Source: Mesorhizobium loti CJ3sym (GTDB taxonomy: Bacteria; Pseudomonadota; Alphaproteobacteria; Rhizobiales; Rhizobiaceae). From it: a stretch of DNA of 64,000 nt. Of the stretch, positions 28,926 to 36,508 are shown one piece after another. Numbering within the stretch: the stretch's first letter is position 1; every line of letters begins with the position of its first letter. The stretch lies in contig NZ_AXAL01000013.1 in NCBI RefSeq assembly GCF_000472785.1, positions 1 through 64,000 on the forward strand, in the 5' to 3' direction. Both the position numbers and the translations under genes were made by a program. The notes below the pieces were generated by a model that did no database searches, had not been told where the DNA came from, and saw only the letters and a list, made by a program, of their open reading frames with translations.

Positions 28926-29015
28926 TGGCGGAGAGAGCGGGATTCGAACCCGCGTTACGGTCTCCCGTAAACACACTTTCCAGGCGTGCGCCTTCAACCA
29001 CTCGGCCACCTCTCC
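28926..29015 (-). tRNA. tRNA-Ser (anticodon GGA)
   Basis: Read on the minus strand the 90-nt sequence starts GGAGAGGTGGCCGAGTGG, has anticodon loop CTGGAAA (anticodon GGA, reading UCC/UCU), and a long class II variable arm (TGTTTACGGGAGACCGTAAC). It then has the T-loop GGTTCGAATCC and ends CTCTCCG with an encoded CCA. Acceptor stem GGAGAG pairs with CTCTCC. Serine is certain from the class II arm and anticodon. tRNA-Ser genes often serve as integration sites; the AT-richer glycosyltransferase genes lie on its 3' side. Confidence 0.97.
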
Positions 29016-29385
29016 GTCCTTGCATGGCGCGCTAGCCGGTTTCGCCGCGCGGGTTGGGGAGATGCATCTCCGTGGGGATTCGATGCGGAATGCCCGCACC
29101 ATGGATGCCGCCCAACCAGCAGACATCCTTCCCCGGCACCTGAGCCGTCGAAGCAACAGGCGCGGGGCTCATCTAGTCGATCCCGCGCCGAATGCCAAGC
29201 CATAACGGCAGTCTATTCGCTTTGCCGGCGAGACAGCGTTTCGCGAGGCCGCCGTCGCACCCGTTTTCGAGGTGCCACCGCCCCGAATGGTGTGCACAGG
29301 CAAGGCCGCAAGGCGGGCCATGCTTGACTTCGCCGCCGGCCGCCTGTCGAGTGATAAAGAGGCTTTGCGGGGGCATCGTCCGGAT
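29016..29385. other. Intergenic region upstream of membrane protein at 29386
   Basis: These 370 bp contain only short overlapping frames on both strands with no family features. I see no clear promoter, hairpin terminator or repeat. It presumably carries the tRNA-Ser promoter on the minus strand and the promoter of the following gene on the plus strand. Confidence 0.5.
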
Positions 29386-30117
29386 ATGACATCCAGCAGT
29401 GAACAACCAGGCAGTGGAATCCCGGGGGGACAGGCGCCGATCGGGCGTCTTGGCGGCGACTTGTCTTACGTCCCGGTGGGCTGGCTCATCTTCGTCATGG
29501 CGTGGTCGGTCTATGGCCTCGCGTCGGCCTGGTGGCTGGTCGGAAATTCCGGCCTGCCGGACAAGATCCTCTATTTCCTGCTGGGCGGGCTCATCGCCGA
29601 TGTCGTCATCATCCTTTGGGGGCTTTACCTGCTCGGCCTTGCCTTTGGCCGCTCAGGGCGCTTCCCCCGCCATTTCACCATTTGGCAGATCGCCCTCATC
29701 GTCTGGGTGCTGGCAAGGCAGGCCTATGTGCTTGCTGTGCCCGATTTCGTCTTCTCCGCCAGGGGCCTCGGCATTGCCGCCATCGAGATCGGCGTCGGCC
29801 TGCTTTGCATCTACCTGCTGCGCCACGGCTCCGGCGCCGAGACCGTTTATGCGAAACCGGAAACCGAAGCGCCGCCGATCCTGGTTTCCATTGCCGCCGC
29901 CTTGCTCGGCATCGTCCTGGGTGCCGCCGTCGGCGCCGTGGGCGGCTTCCTGGCCGGTTCGGTGATCGCCGATGTCGCGCAGGTCAGCTGCTTCGAAGGC
30001 GGTTGCGGCTATTTCGCCGCTTTCTTCGGCCTGGGCGGGCTGGTGGTCGGCGCCATTGTCGGTGGCATCCTCGCCGTCTGGCTGGTTCACCGGCGCAAGC
30101 GCAAACCGGTGGCATAG
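29386..30117 (+). CDS. Multi-pass membrane protein of unknown function
   Basis: This 243-residue protein has about six hydrophobic helices: LIFVMAWSVYGLASAWWL, LLGGLIADVVIILWGLYLLG, IWQIALIVWVLA, LGIAAIEIGVGLLCIYLL, and two Gly/Ala-rich ones near the C-terminus that resemble glycine-zipper spans. The tail ends in RRKRKPVA (positive-inside). The first half is reminiscent of DUF2569-like four-helix proteins, but I cannot assign it. The start at 29386 gives a short polar N-terminus; an earlier in-frame codon (29272) is less likely. Confidence 0.6.
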   Translation: MTSSSEQPGSGIPGGQAPIGRLGGDLSYVPVGWLIFVMAWSVYGLASAWWLVGNSGLPDKILYFLLGGLIADVVIILWGLYLLGLAFGRSGRFPRHFTIWQIALIVWVLARQAYVLAVPDFVFSARGLGIAAIEIGVGLLCIYLLRHGSGAETVYAKPETEAPPILVSIAAALLGIVLGAAVGAVGGFLAGSVIADVAQVSCFEGGCGYFAAFFGLGGLVVGAIVGGILAVWLVHRRKRKPVA

Positions 30118-30168
30118 GGAGACCTTCAAATTCGCGTATCGCGGTTGCGGGCAGGCGCTGCGCACTCT

Positions 30169-30214
30169 ATTTCTCGCTGGTGCCGGAGATGATTTCTCGC
30201 TGGTGCCGGAGATG
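30169..30214 (+). repeat. Perfect 23-bp tandem duplication
   Basis: Positions 30169-30191 are repeated exactly at 30192-30214 (unit begins ATTTCTCGCTGG and ends GGAGATG). It lies between two membrane-protein genes. Each copy carries GGAG followed by ATG, so each looks like a small ribosome entry site; the first copy's ATG is in frame with the gene at 30252. Confidence 0.9.
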
Positions 30215-30251
30215 CCTGAAAAACGTATGGGATCGACCGGGGGAGAGCTTG

Positions 30252-30575
30252 ATGTTTCGCTTCGTTTTCCGTCTTGCCGCCATGGTCGCGCTGTCGGTTT
30301 CCGTCATCATGGCGGTGCTTGACACGACGCGCACCGTAGCGGCCTCAGCCCTCGTTCTGACCCCGCTCAACGCCAGCTGGCTGGCCGTCTCGCCGGACAC
30401 GCGGGCGGCTTTCGAAACCTTCGTCCGCGCCAAGGCCAGTCCGCTGGTGTGGGATGGCGCCATCGCCTGGGTGCTCAACCAGCCGGGCTTTGCCGTATTC
30501 GCGGTGCTCGCCTTCCTGCTTTACGCCATCGGCTACCGCCGGCAGCGGCGCACCAACCAATTCGCCACCAACTGA
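30252..30575 (+). CDS. Small membrane protein, conserved hypothetical
   Basis: This 107-residue protein has an N-terminal membrane helix (LAAMVALSVSVIMAVLD), a periplasmic loop with LTPLNASWLAVSPDT, and a C-terminal helix (GFAVFAVLAFLLYAIGY) ending in basic residues. The start at 30252 follows GGGGGAG. An in-frame ATG inside the 23-bp duplication (30189) could extend it by 21 residues. Function unknown; it lies 39 bp ahead of msrA and may be cotranscribed. Confidence 0.65.
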   Translation: MFRFVFRLAAMVALSVSVIMAVLDTTRTVAASALVLTPLNASWLAVSPDTRAAFETFVRAKASPLVWDGAIAWVLNQPGFAVFAVLAFLLYAIGYRRQRRTNQFATN

Positions 30576-30614
30576 CCTATTTCTTGAGTGCACCCCAGGG
30601 AAGGAAGGCCGCGC

Positions 30615-31277
30615 ATGTTCTTTCTCAGCGACATGCTGAACAGGAAGCTCCATCTGCCGAAGCCGTCCGAGGCGCTGCCGGGCCGCGCCAAGACGGTTCC
30701 GACTGCATCAAAGCACCATGTCCTGAAACGGCCGCTGAAAGGCCCCTACCCCGATGGGCTTGAGACGGCAATGTTCGGGCTCGGCTGTTTCTGGGGCGCC
30801 GAGCGGCTATTCTGGCAGATCGAAGGCGTCTGGGTCACGGCCGTCGGCTATGCCGGCGGCATCACGCCCAATCCGACCTATCAGGAAACCTGCACCGGCC
30901 TCACCGGCCATGCCGAAGTGGTGCTGGTCGTCTTCGACCCCAAGACGATCTCCTATGCCGAGCTTCTGCGGGTGTTCTGGGAAAGCCATGACCCGACGCA
31001 AGGCATGCGCCAGGGCAATGATGTCGGCACCACCTACCGCTCCGCGATCTACACGCTTGGCGATGCACAATTCCAGGCGGCGAGCGCCTCGCGCGCTGCC
31101 TACGAAGCCTCGCTCCGCGGTGCCGGCCATGGCAGGATCACCACCGAGATCGCGCCGGCGCCCGCCTTCTACTTCGCCGAGGCCGATCATCAGCAATATC
31201 TGGCGAAGAACCCTTACGGCTATTGCAACCTCAAGGGCACGGGCATCGCCTGCGCCATGCCGGCCGCCACCGCCTGA
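30615..31277 (+). CDS. msrA: Peptide methionine sulfoxide reductase MsrA
   Basis: This 220-residue repair enzyme reduces methionine-S-sulfoxide in proteins. The catalytic GLGCFWGAERLFW motif lies near residue 55, with GYAGG and the FWESHDPTQGMRQGNDVGT segment following. The C-terminal NPYGYCNLKGTG supplies the resolving Cys. The extended N-terminus (about 45 residues) is common in rhizobial MsrA. AAGGAAGG precedes the ATG at 30615. Confidence 0.95.
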   Translation: MFFLSDMLNRKLHLPKPSEALPGRAKTVPTASKHHVLKRPLKGPYPDGLETAMFGLGCFWGAERLFWQIEGVWVTAVGYAGGITPNPTYQETCTGLTGHAEVVLVVFDPKTISYAELLRVFWESHDPTQGMRQGNDVGTTYRSAIYTLGDAQFQAASASRAAYEASLRGAGHGRITTEIAPAPAFYFAEADHQQYLAKNPYGYCNLKGTGIACAMPAATA

Positions 31278-31339
31278 TCGCTTCCGCGCAAGCTTTGGCC
31301 TGCGGTGCAGCTCGCCCGTGGCATGCTTTTCCAAAAGGT

Positions 31340-31360
31340 CAAAATTCCGCGTGAATTTTG
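31340..31360. promoter_or_regulatory. Inverted repeat (8-5-8) upstream of BMP transporter gene
   Basis: CAAAATTC (31340-31347) and GAATTTTG (31353-31360) are perfect complements around CGCGT. The AT-rich arms in a GC-rich region, 130 bp upstream of the start, suggest an operator for a nucleoside-responsive repressor. A downstream T-run is absent, so it is unlikely to terminate msrA. Confidence 0.5.
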
Positions 31361-31381
31361 TTTCGGGCCGTGCCAGATTGC

Positions 31382-31446
31382 CCAGGAGCGGGAGGGGAAT
31401 ACACTCCTGGCTGACGTCGCGTGGCTGCCGGTGAACCGGGCAGCCA
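31382..31446 (+). promoter_or_regulatory. Two-hairpin structured leader of BMP gene
   Basis: Hairpin 1 pairs CCAGGAG (31382-31388) with CTCCTGG (31404-31410). Hairpin 2 pairs TGGCTGCC (31422-31429) with GGCAGCCA (31439-31446), extended inside by GG/CC around TGAA. They lie 43 bp ahead of the coding start. A regulatory RNA is possible but no known riboswitch consensus was recognised. Confidence 0.4.
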
Positions 31447-31489
31447 GGCGGTGCGTAACGGAAAAAATAACCGACAGGGTGTGGATCAC

Positions 31490-32479
31490 ATGAAACGTAT
31501 CGTTCTCGGCCTCCTGGCCGCAACCGCAATGGTTCTTCCGGCTTTCGCCGCGGATGTCCAGCCGGCCATCCTCTATGATCTGGGCGGCAAGTTCGACAAA
31601 TCCTTCAACGAGGCTGCCTTCCATGGCGCCGAGAAATTCAAGACCGAGACCGGCACGCCCTATGTCGAGTTCGAAGTGTCCAACGCTTCGCAACGCGAGC
31701 AGGCGCTGCGCCGCTTCGCCGAGGACGGCCGCAACCCGATCGTCATGGCCGGCTTTGCCTGGGAAGATGCGCTGAAAGCGGTGGCGAAAGATTATCCCGA
31801 CCTCAACTTCGCCATCATCGACGATGCCGTCGATATGCCCAATGTCCGCTCGCTGGTGTTCAAGGAAAATGAGGGCTCCTATCTCGTCGGCATCATGGCG
31901 GCGATGGCTTCGAAGTCCAAGAAGGTCGCTTTCATCGGCGGCATGGACATCCCGCTGATCCGCAAGTTCGAATGCGGCTATGTCGGCGGCGCCAAGTCGG
32001 CCGGTGCGACAGACGTCATCCAGAACATGACCGGCGACACGCCGGCAGCGTGGAATGATCCGGCCAAGGGCGGCGAGATCGCCAAGACGCAGATCGACCA
32101 GGGCGCCGACGTGGTCTATGCGGCTGCCGGCGGCACCGGCGTCGGCGTGCTGCAGGCGACGGCGGATGCCGGCAAACTCGGCATCGGTGTCGATTCCAAC
32201 CAGAACGGCCTGCAGCCCGGCAAGGTGCTGACCTCGATGATGAAGCGCGTCGACGTTGCCGTCTACACCACCTTCATGGATGGCAAGAACGGTACCTTCA
32301 AGGGCGGCCTGCAAAACCTCGGCCTCAAGGAAGGCGGCGTCGACTACGCCATGGACGACAACAACAAGGCGTTGGTGACTCCTGAGATGAAGGCGGCGGT
32401 CGAGAAGGCCAAGGCCGATATCATCTCCGGCAAGATCCAGGTGCACGACTACACGGCCGACAACGCCTGCCCTTATTGA
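31490..32479 (+). CDS. BMP-family nucleoside ABC transporter substrate-binding protein
   Basis: This 329-residue periplasmic protein of the BMP/PnrA family has a Sec signal peptide (cleaved after AFA, residue 20; no lipobox Cys). The signatures ILYDLGGKFDKSFNEAAFHG, GFAWEDAL, VAFIGGMDIPLIRKFECGY and GIGVDSNQNG define the family that binds purine nucleosides. The matching ATPase and two permeases lie 1.4 kb downstream beyond three unrelated genes; it ends in its own terminator, as is usual for highly expressed binding proteins. Confidence 0.93.
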   Translation: MKRIVLGLLAATAMVLPAFAADVQPAILYDLGGKFDKSFNEAAFHGAEKFKTETGTPYVEFEVSNASQREQALRRFAEDGRNPIVMAGFAWEDALKAVAKDYPDLNFAIIDDAVDMPNVRSLVFKENEGSYLVGIMAAMASKSKKVAFIGGMDIPLIRKFECGYVGGAKSAGATDVIQNMTGDTPAAWNDPAKGGEIAKTQIDQGADVVYAAAGGTGVGVLQATADAGKLGIGVDSNQNGLQPGKVLTSMMKRVDVAVYTTFMDGKNGTFKGGLQNLGLKEGGVDYAMDDNNKALVTPEMKAAVEKAKADIISGKIQVHDYTADNACPY

Positions 32480-32501
32480 TCGGCAGACACCAATTTTTCG
32501 G

Positions 32502-32536
32502 ACCGCCGGGCCTTGTCCCGGCGGTTTTGTTTTTGG
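32502..32536 (+). terminator. Rho-independent terminator after BMP gene
   Basis: A 9-bp perfect stem (ACCGCCGGG 32502-32510 with CCCGGCGGT 32517-32525) and 6-base loop is followed by TTTGTTTTTGG. It is 22 bp after the stop codon. Confidence 0.9.
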
Positions 32537-32561
32537 AAGAAGTCTGACGACCGAGGCAATA

Positions 32562-33023
32562 GTGACGCCGATCATAGAACCCATGACCGGAAGCGACGTT
32601 GACGCCGTGGCACGACTGCGCGTTGCCGCCTTTTTCGAGGGCAGCGCAAGGACGCCGGACGAAGACGCCGCCGGGCTCCGCCTGCTGTTGGCCGGCGACG
32701 GCTTCGAGAAAGCGCTTGTGGCCCGAATCGGCGATGTACCCGTCGGGACATGCCTGCTGGTTCGCCACGAATTGGAACCCGCGCACAAGCTGACGCCGTG
32801 GCTGGCCGGCCTGGTCGTTGATCACCATCACCGCAACAAGGGGATCGGCCGCGCGCTGGTCGCGGCCATCGAAGCGCACGCCGCCTCGATCGGTGTGGAG
32901 AAGCTCTACCTCTACACGTGGCAAGCGCGCGATTTTTATGCCGGGCTCGGTTGGGCGGTCGCCGAGCCGTTCGAGCAGGACGGCCACCCAATGCTGCTGA
33001 TGTCGCGCGAACTCCGGCTATAA
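32562..33023 (+). CDS. GNAT-family N-acetyltransferase
   Basis: This 153-residue GNAT enzyme shows the acetyl-CoA site VVDHHHRNKGIGRAL (motif A, Q/R-x-x-G-x-G/A type) and the C-terminal YTWQARDFYAGLGWAVAEPF. Substrate is unknown. The start is GTG at 32562 with a weak GAGG upstream. It converges with the anti-sigma-like gene, overlapping its stop by 6 bp. No operon partner is evident. Confidence 0.85.
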   Translation: MTPIIEPMTGSDVDAVARLRVAAFFEGSARTPDEDAAGLRLLLAGDGFEKALVARIGDVPVGTCLLVRHELEPAHKLTPWLAGLVVDHHHRNKGIGRALVAAIEAHAASIGVEKLYLYTWQARDFYAGLGWAVAEPFEQDGHPMLLMSRELRL

Positions 33024-33410
33024 CCGGCCCACGAGATAGCCGAGCGCGAAGACAGCGATCAGCACCATGGCGATGACCACGCCGCGCCGGCCGCCAAGCG
33101 AATGCACGCCGACGCCGTAAGGCCGGCGGCCCAGGCTGCGGATCACCGGCGTTGGTTTCGCCCCGTCCTGGCCAATCACACGCATCTGCGGCAGTTCGGC
33201 GATGCGTTGCGAGATCAGCCGCCAGCGATTATCGTCGCCGGAACGTTCAGCGCGGTCGAAGGCATGCATGCGTTCCGCAAGCCGCACCACCGCGTCGCGG
33301 AAGGCAGGGTCGATCTCCAGGTCGCGTTCGGCCCGTTCGCGTTCCTTGTCGTTCATCAGGCCGAGCACATAGTCGCCAGCCCTTGCGATGCGGTCGCTTT
33401 CACCGGCCAT
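33018..33410 (-). CDS. Anti-sigma factor-like single-span membrane protein
   Basis: This 130-residue protein has an N-terminal helix-rich part (RIARAGDYVLGLMNDKERERAERD..FRDAVVRLAERM) that resembles the RskA-type anti-sigma domain. A basic linker and one C-terminal membrane helix (VVIAMVLIAVFALGYLVG) follow. The fold could bind a group IV sigma factor at the membrane, but no sigma gene is adjacent, so function is tentative. GGGAGGG precedes the ATG at 33410. slyX lies 23 bp upstream on the same strand. Confidence 0.6.
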   Translation of the reverse strand: MAGESDRIARAGDYVLGLMNDKERERAERDLEIDPAFRDAVVRLAERMHAFDRAERSGDDNRWRLISQRIAELPQMRVIGQDGAKPTPVIRSLGRRPYGVGVHSLGGRRGVVIAMVLIAVFALGYLVGRL

Positions 33411-33433
33411 GGTTTGCGCCCTCCCGTTTTTCC

Positions 33434-33643
33434 TCAATAATGCGGCGGCTTGGTCACAGGCACGTCGGCTGAAGACTGCTCCTCCAGCGCCAGGAAGCGG
33501 TCGGTCAGCGCGTCGAGCTTGCGCTGCATGCGTTCGATCACCGTCCACTGCTCGGCGATCTGCCCTGACAGCTCCTCGATGGTGTTTTCCTGCTCGGCGG
33601 CGCGGATTTCCAGCGTCGTCAGCCGGTCGGCGGGCATGGTCAT
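33434..33643 (-). CDS. slyX: SlyX family protein
   Basis: This 69-residue coiled-coil protein has the SlyX pattern: LTTLEIRAAEQENTIEELSG, then Q..VIERMQRKLDALTDRF and the conserved PPHY C-terminus. Function is unknown. ATG at 33643 (AGGGA upstream) is preferred to a TTG two codons earlier. It is probably cotranscribed with the anti-sigma-like gene. Confidence 0.88.
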   Translation of the reverse strand: MTMPADRLTTLEIRAAEQENTIEELSGQIAEQWTVIERMQRKLDALTDRFLALEEQSSADVPVTKPPHY

Positions 33644-33686
33644 TGGCAATCCCTGGCTTTCATCAAGATGCCGATTTCGGCTCTGT

Positions 33687-33702
33687 CATATTAGCGAATA
33701 TG
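33687..33702. promoter_or_regulatory. Inverted repeat CATATT-N4-AATATG upstream of nucleoside ABC operon
   Basis: CATATT (33687-33692) and AATATG (33697-33702) flank AGCG in the 198-bp region between slyX and the ABC ATPase gene. It is an AT-rich island in GC-rich DNA and a plausible operator or promoter element for either direction. Confidence 0.4.
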
Positions 33703-33841
33703 AAGGCCACCGACACGTTGGAAATTGACAAGCGCACCGGGATTTGCCGAGAGTGGAGCTGCTCCGGCCAATTGGCATGGGCGGAGCGTCATGCTAGGCA
33801 TTTTGACCAAGCGATAAAAAAATAAGAGTGGGACTGGCTGC

Positions 33842-35371
33842 ATGGCGCAAGCCGCTATCGAACTGATCGGCATCAACAAGAGTTTTGGCGCCGTGCGCGC
33901 CAACCGCGACATCAATCTGGAGATCGCGCGCGGCACCATCCACGGCATCGTCGGCGAAAACGGCGCCGGCAAATCGACGCTGATGTCGATTCTCTATGGC
34001 TTCTACCAGGCCGACAGCGGCGAGATCCGCGTCGGCGGCAAGCCGGCATCGATCAAGACGCCCAACGACGCCATCGCGCTCGGCATCGGCATGGTGCACC
34101 AGCATTTCATGCTGGTCGACAATTTCTCGGTGCTGGAAAACATCATTCTCGGCGCCGAAAGCGATGCGCTGTTGAAGCGCAGCATCGCCAAGGCGCGCTC
34201 CGAACTCGAACGCCTCGAACGTGAATATGGGCTCGAAGTCGATCCTGACGCCATCATCGAGGAACTGCCGGTCGGCCTGCAGCAGCGCGTCGAAATCCTC
34301 AAGGCGCTTTATCGCGGCGCCGAGATCCTGATCCTCGACGAGCCGACGGGCGTGCTGACCCCGGCCGAGGCCGACCACCTCTTCCGCATCCTCAAGCAGT
34401 TGAAGGAACAGGGCAAGACGGTGGTGCTGATCACCCACAAATTGCGCGAGATCATGGCCATCACCGATACGGTGTCGGTCATGCGCCAGGGCACGATGGT
34501 GGCGACCCGCGAGACCAAGAAGACCACCGTCGAGGAACTGGCCGAGCTGATGGTCGGGCGTCGCGTGCTGCTGCGGGTCGAGAAGGGCGAAGCCGAAGCC
34601 GGCGCCGTCAAGCTCGCGGTCAAGAACCTGACGGTCAAGGATTCGCGCGGCGTCACCATGGTCGACGACATTTCCTTCGATATCCGCGCCGGCGAGATCG
34701 TCGGCATCGCCGGCGTCGCCGGCAACGGACAATCCGAACTGCTCGAGGCGATTTCCGGCATCAGGCGTGCCGTTTCCGGTTCGGTCACGCTCGACGGCAA
34801 GCCGATCGACCTGACCGGTGCCGCCGATCCGGGCGAGCTGCGCGACCGCGGGCTGGCACACGTGCCGGAGGATCGCCACCATGTCGGGCTGGTGCTGGCC
34901 TTCGAGGAAAACGAGAATTCGATCCTCGGCTATCATGACGACCCCCGCTATCTCAAAGGGCCATTCCTCAACGTCGATGCCATCATCTCCGATGCCAAAG
35001 ACAAGATCGAGAAATACGATATCCGTCCCGGCAATCCGCGCCTGAAGACCGCTAACTTCTCCGGCGGCAATCAGCAGAAGATCGTGCTGGCGCGGGAAAT
35101 CGAACAGGACCCCGGCGTGCTCATCGTCGGCCAGCCGACGCGCGGCGTCGACGTCGGCGCCATCGAATTCATCCACAAACGGCTGATCGCCATGCGCGAT
35201 CAGGGCAAGGCCGTGCTGGTGGTGTCGGTCGAGCTCGACGAGATCCGTTCGCTCTCCGACCGCATCCTGGTGATGTTTGCCGGCCGTATCGTCGGCGAGC
35301 GCGGCCCGGAGGCGACGGAGGGCGAACTCGGCCTGCTGATGGCAGGCGTCGAGCAGGAGGCCGCCGCATGA
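33842..35371 (+). CDS. Nucleoside ABC transporter ATP-binding protein (double ATPase)
   Basis: This 509-residue protein has two tandem ABC domains, as in ribose/nucleoside importers. The first has Walker A GENGAGKST near residue 40 and Walker B ILILDEPTGVL near 165. The second has a Walker A-like GVAGNGQSEL near 300, signature FSGGNQQK near 405 and Walker B VLIVGQPTRGVD. The second ATP site is degenerate, as is usual. It energises uptake with the BMP protein and the two permeases and overlaps the next gene by 4 bp (ATGA). Confidence 0.95.
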   Translation: MAQAAIELIGINKSFGAVRANRDINLEIARGTIHGIVGENGAGKSTLMSILYGFYQADSGEIRVGGKPASIKTPNDAIALGIGMVHQHFMLVDNFSVLENIILGAESDALLKRSIAKARSELERLEREYGLEVDPDAIIEELPVGLQQRVEILKALYRGAEILILDEPTGVLTPAEADHLFRILKQLKEQGKTVVLITHKLREIMAITDTVSVMRQGTMVATRETKKTTVEELAELMVGRRVLLRVEKGEAEAGAVKLAVKNLTVKDSRGVTMVDDISFDIRAGEIVGIAGVAGNGQSELLEAISGIRRAVSGSVTLDGKPIDLTGAADPGELRDRGLAHVPEDRHHVGLVLAFEENENSILGYHDDPRYLKGPFLNVDAIISDAKDKIEKYDIRPGNPRLKTANFSGGNQQKIVLAREIEQDPGVLIVGQPTRGVDVGAIEFIHKRLIAMRDQGKAVLVVSVELDEIRSLSDRILVMFAGRIVGERGPEATEGELGLLMAGVEQEAAA

Positions 35372-36507
35372 GCACGCCTTACGCCAAATTGCCGGCCTGG
35401 GCCGATTATGGGCTGATCCCGCTGATCAACCTGTCGGTGGCCTTCATCGTCGCCGGTTTCGTCGTGCTCTTGGTCGGCGAGAACCCATTCCGCGCCGCCG
35501 TGATCCTGGTCGAGGGCGCCTTCGGCAAGGGAACAGGCATTGCCTTCACCCTCTTCTATGCCACCACCTTCATCTTCACCGGCCTTTCGGTGGCGGTTGC
35601 CGCGCATTGCGGGCTGTTCAACATCGGCACCGAGGGGCAGGCCTATATCGCCGGCCTCGGCATCGCCATCGTTTGCCTGTCTTTCGACAGCGTGCTGCCC
35701 TGGTGGCTGACATTCCCGCTGGCGATCGTCGCTGCGGCGGTCGTTGGCGCCTTATGGGCGCTGATCCCCGCTTATCTGCAGGCCAGGCGCGGCTCGCACA
35801 TCGTCATCACCACCATCATGTTCAACTTCATCGCCGCCTCGATCATGGTCTACCTGCTGGTCGGCCCCTTGAAGCCGGCGGCCTCGCAGGCGCCGCAGAC
35901 ACGCAACTTCTTCGCCGGCGCGGAATTGCCGAAGCTCAACTGGATCATCGAGCTGTTCGGCGCCAAGATCCGTTCGGCGCCGCTCAACGTCACCTTCCTG
36001 CTGGCGCTGGTCATGGCCTTCCTGGTCTGGCTGCTGATCTGGCGCACCAAGCTCGGCTATGAGATGCGCACCTACGGCCACAGCCCGAAGGCTGCGCGCT
36101 ATGCCGGCATTTCGGAGACCCGCATCATCATCACCGCGATGATGATCTCGGGTGCGCTGGCCGGCATGATGGCGCTCAATCCGGTCATGGGCGACCAGCA
36201 CAATGTCGCGATCGACTTCGTCTCCGGCGCCGGTTTCGTCGGCATCGCCGTGGCACTTATGGGCCGCCTGCACCCGGTCGGCATCGTACTGGCGGCGATC
36301 CTGTTCGGCATGCTCTATCAGGGCGGCGCCGAACTCGCCTTCGAGATGCCGGCGATCAGCCGCGACATGATCGTCATCATTCAAGGCTTGGTGATCCTGT
36401 TCGCCGGCGCGCTCGAACACATGTTCAGGCCTTACATCCAGGCGCTGTTCGCCTCGTTCAGCCCGCGATCCGTCGGCATGGAAGCGGTCAAGGGAAAGGG
36501 CGCCTGA
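35368..36507 (+). CDS. Nucleoside ABC transporter permease 1
   Basis: This 379-residue BPD_transp_2-type permease has about ten membrane helices. The family hallmarks FNIGTEGQAYIAG (residues 84-96) and GYEMRTYGHSPKAARYAGIS (cytoplasmic coupling loop) are present. The 4-bp overlap with the ATPase gene and a single base before the second permease show a tightly coupled operon. Confidence 0.95.
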   Translation: MSTPYAKLPAWADYGLIPLINLSVAFIVAGFVVLLVGENPFRAAVILVEGAFGKGTGIAFTLFYATTFIFTGLSVAVAAHCGLFNIGTEGQAYIAGLGIAIVCLSFDSVLPWWLTFPLAIVAAAVVGALWALIPAYLQARRGSHIVITTIMFNFIAASIMVYLLVGPLKPAASQAPQTRNFFAGAELPKLNWIIELFGAKIRSAPLNVTFLLALVMAFLVWLLIWRTKLGYEMRTYGHSPKAARYAGISETRIIITAMMISGALAGMMALNPVMGDQHNVAIDFVSGAGFVGIAVALMGRLHPVGIVLAAILFGMLYQGGAELAFEMPAISRDMIVIIQGLVILFAGALEHMFRPYIQALFASFSPRSVGMEAVKGKGA

Positions 36508-36508
36508 G

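Noticed and set aside
28794..29156. Open frames overlapping the tRNA-Ser gene
   Set aside because: The tRNA structure is unambiguous and the frames cross it without features.
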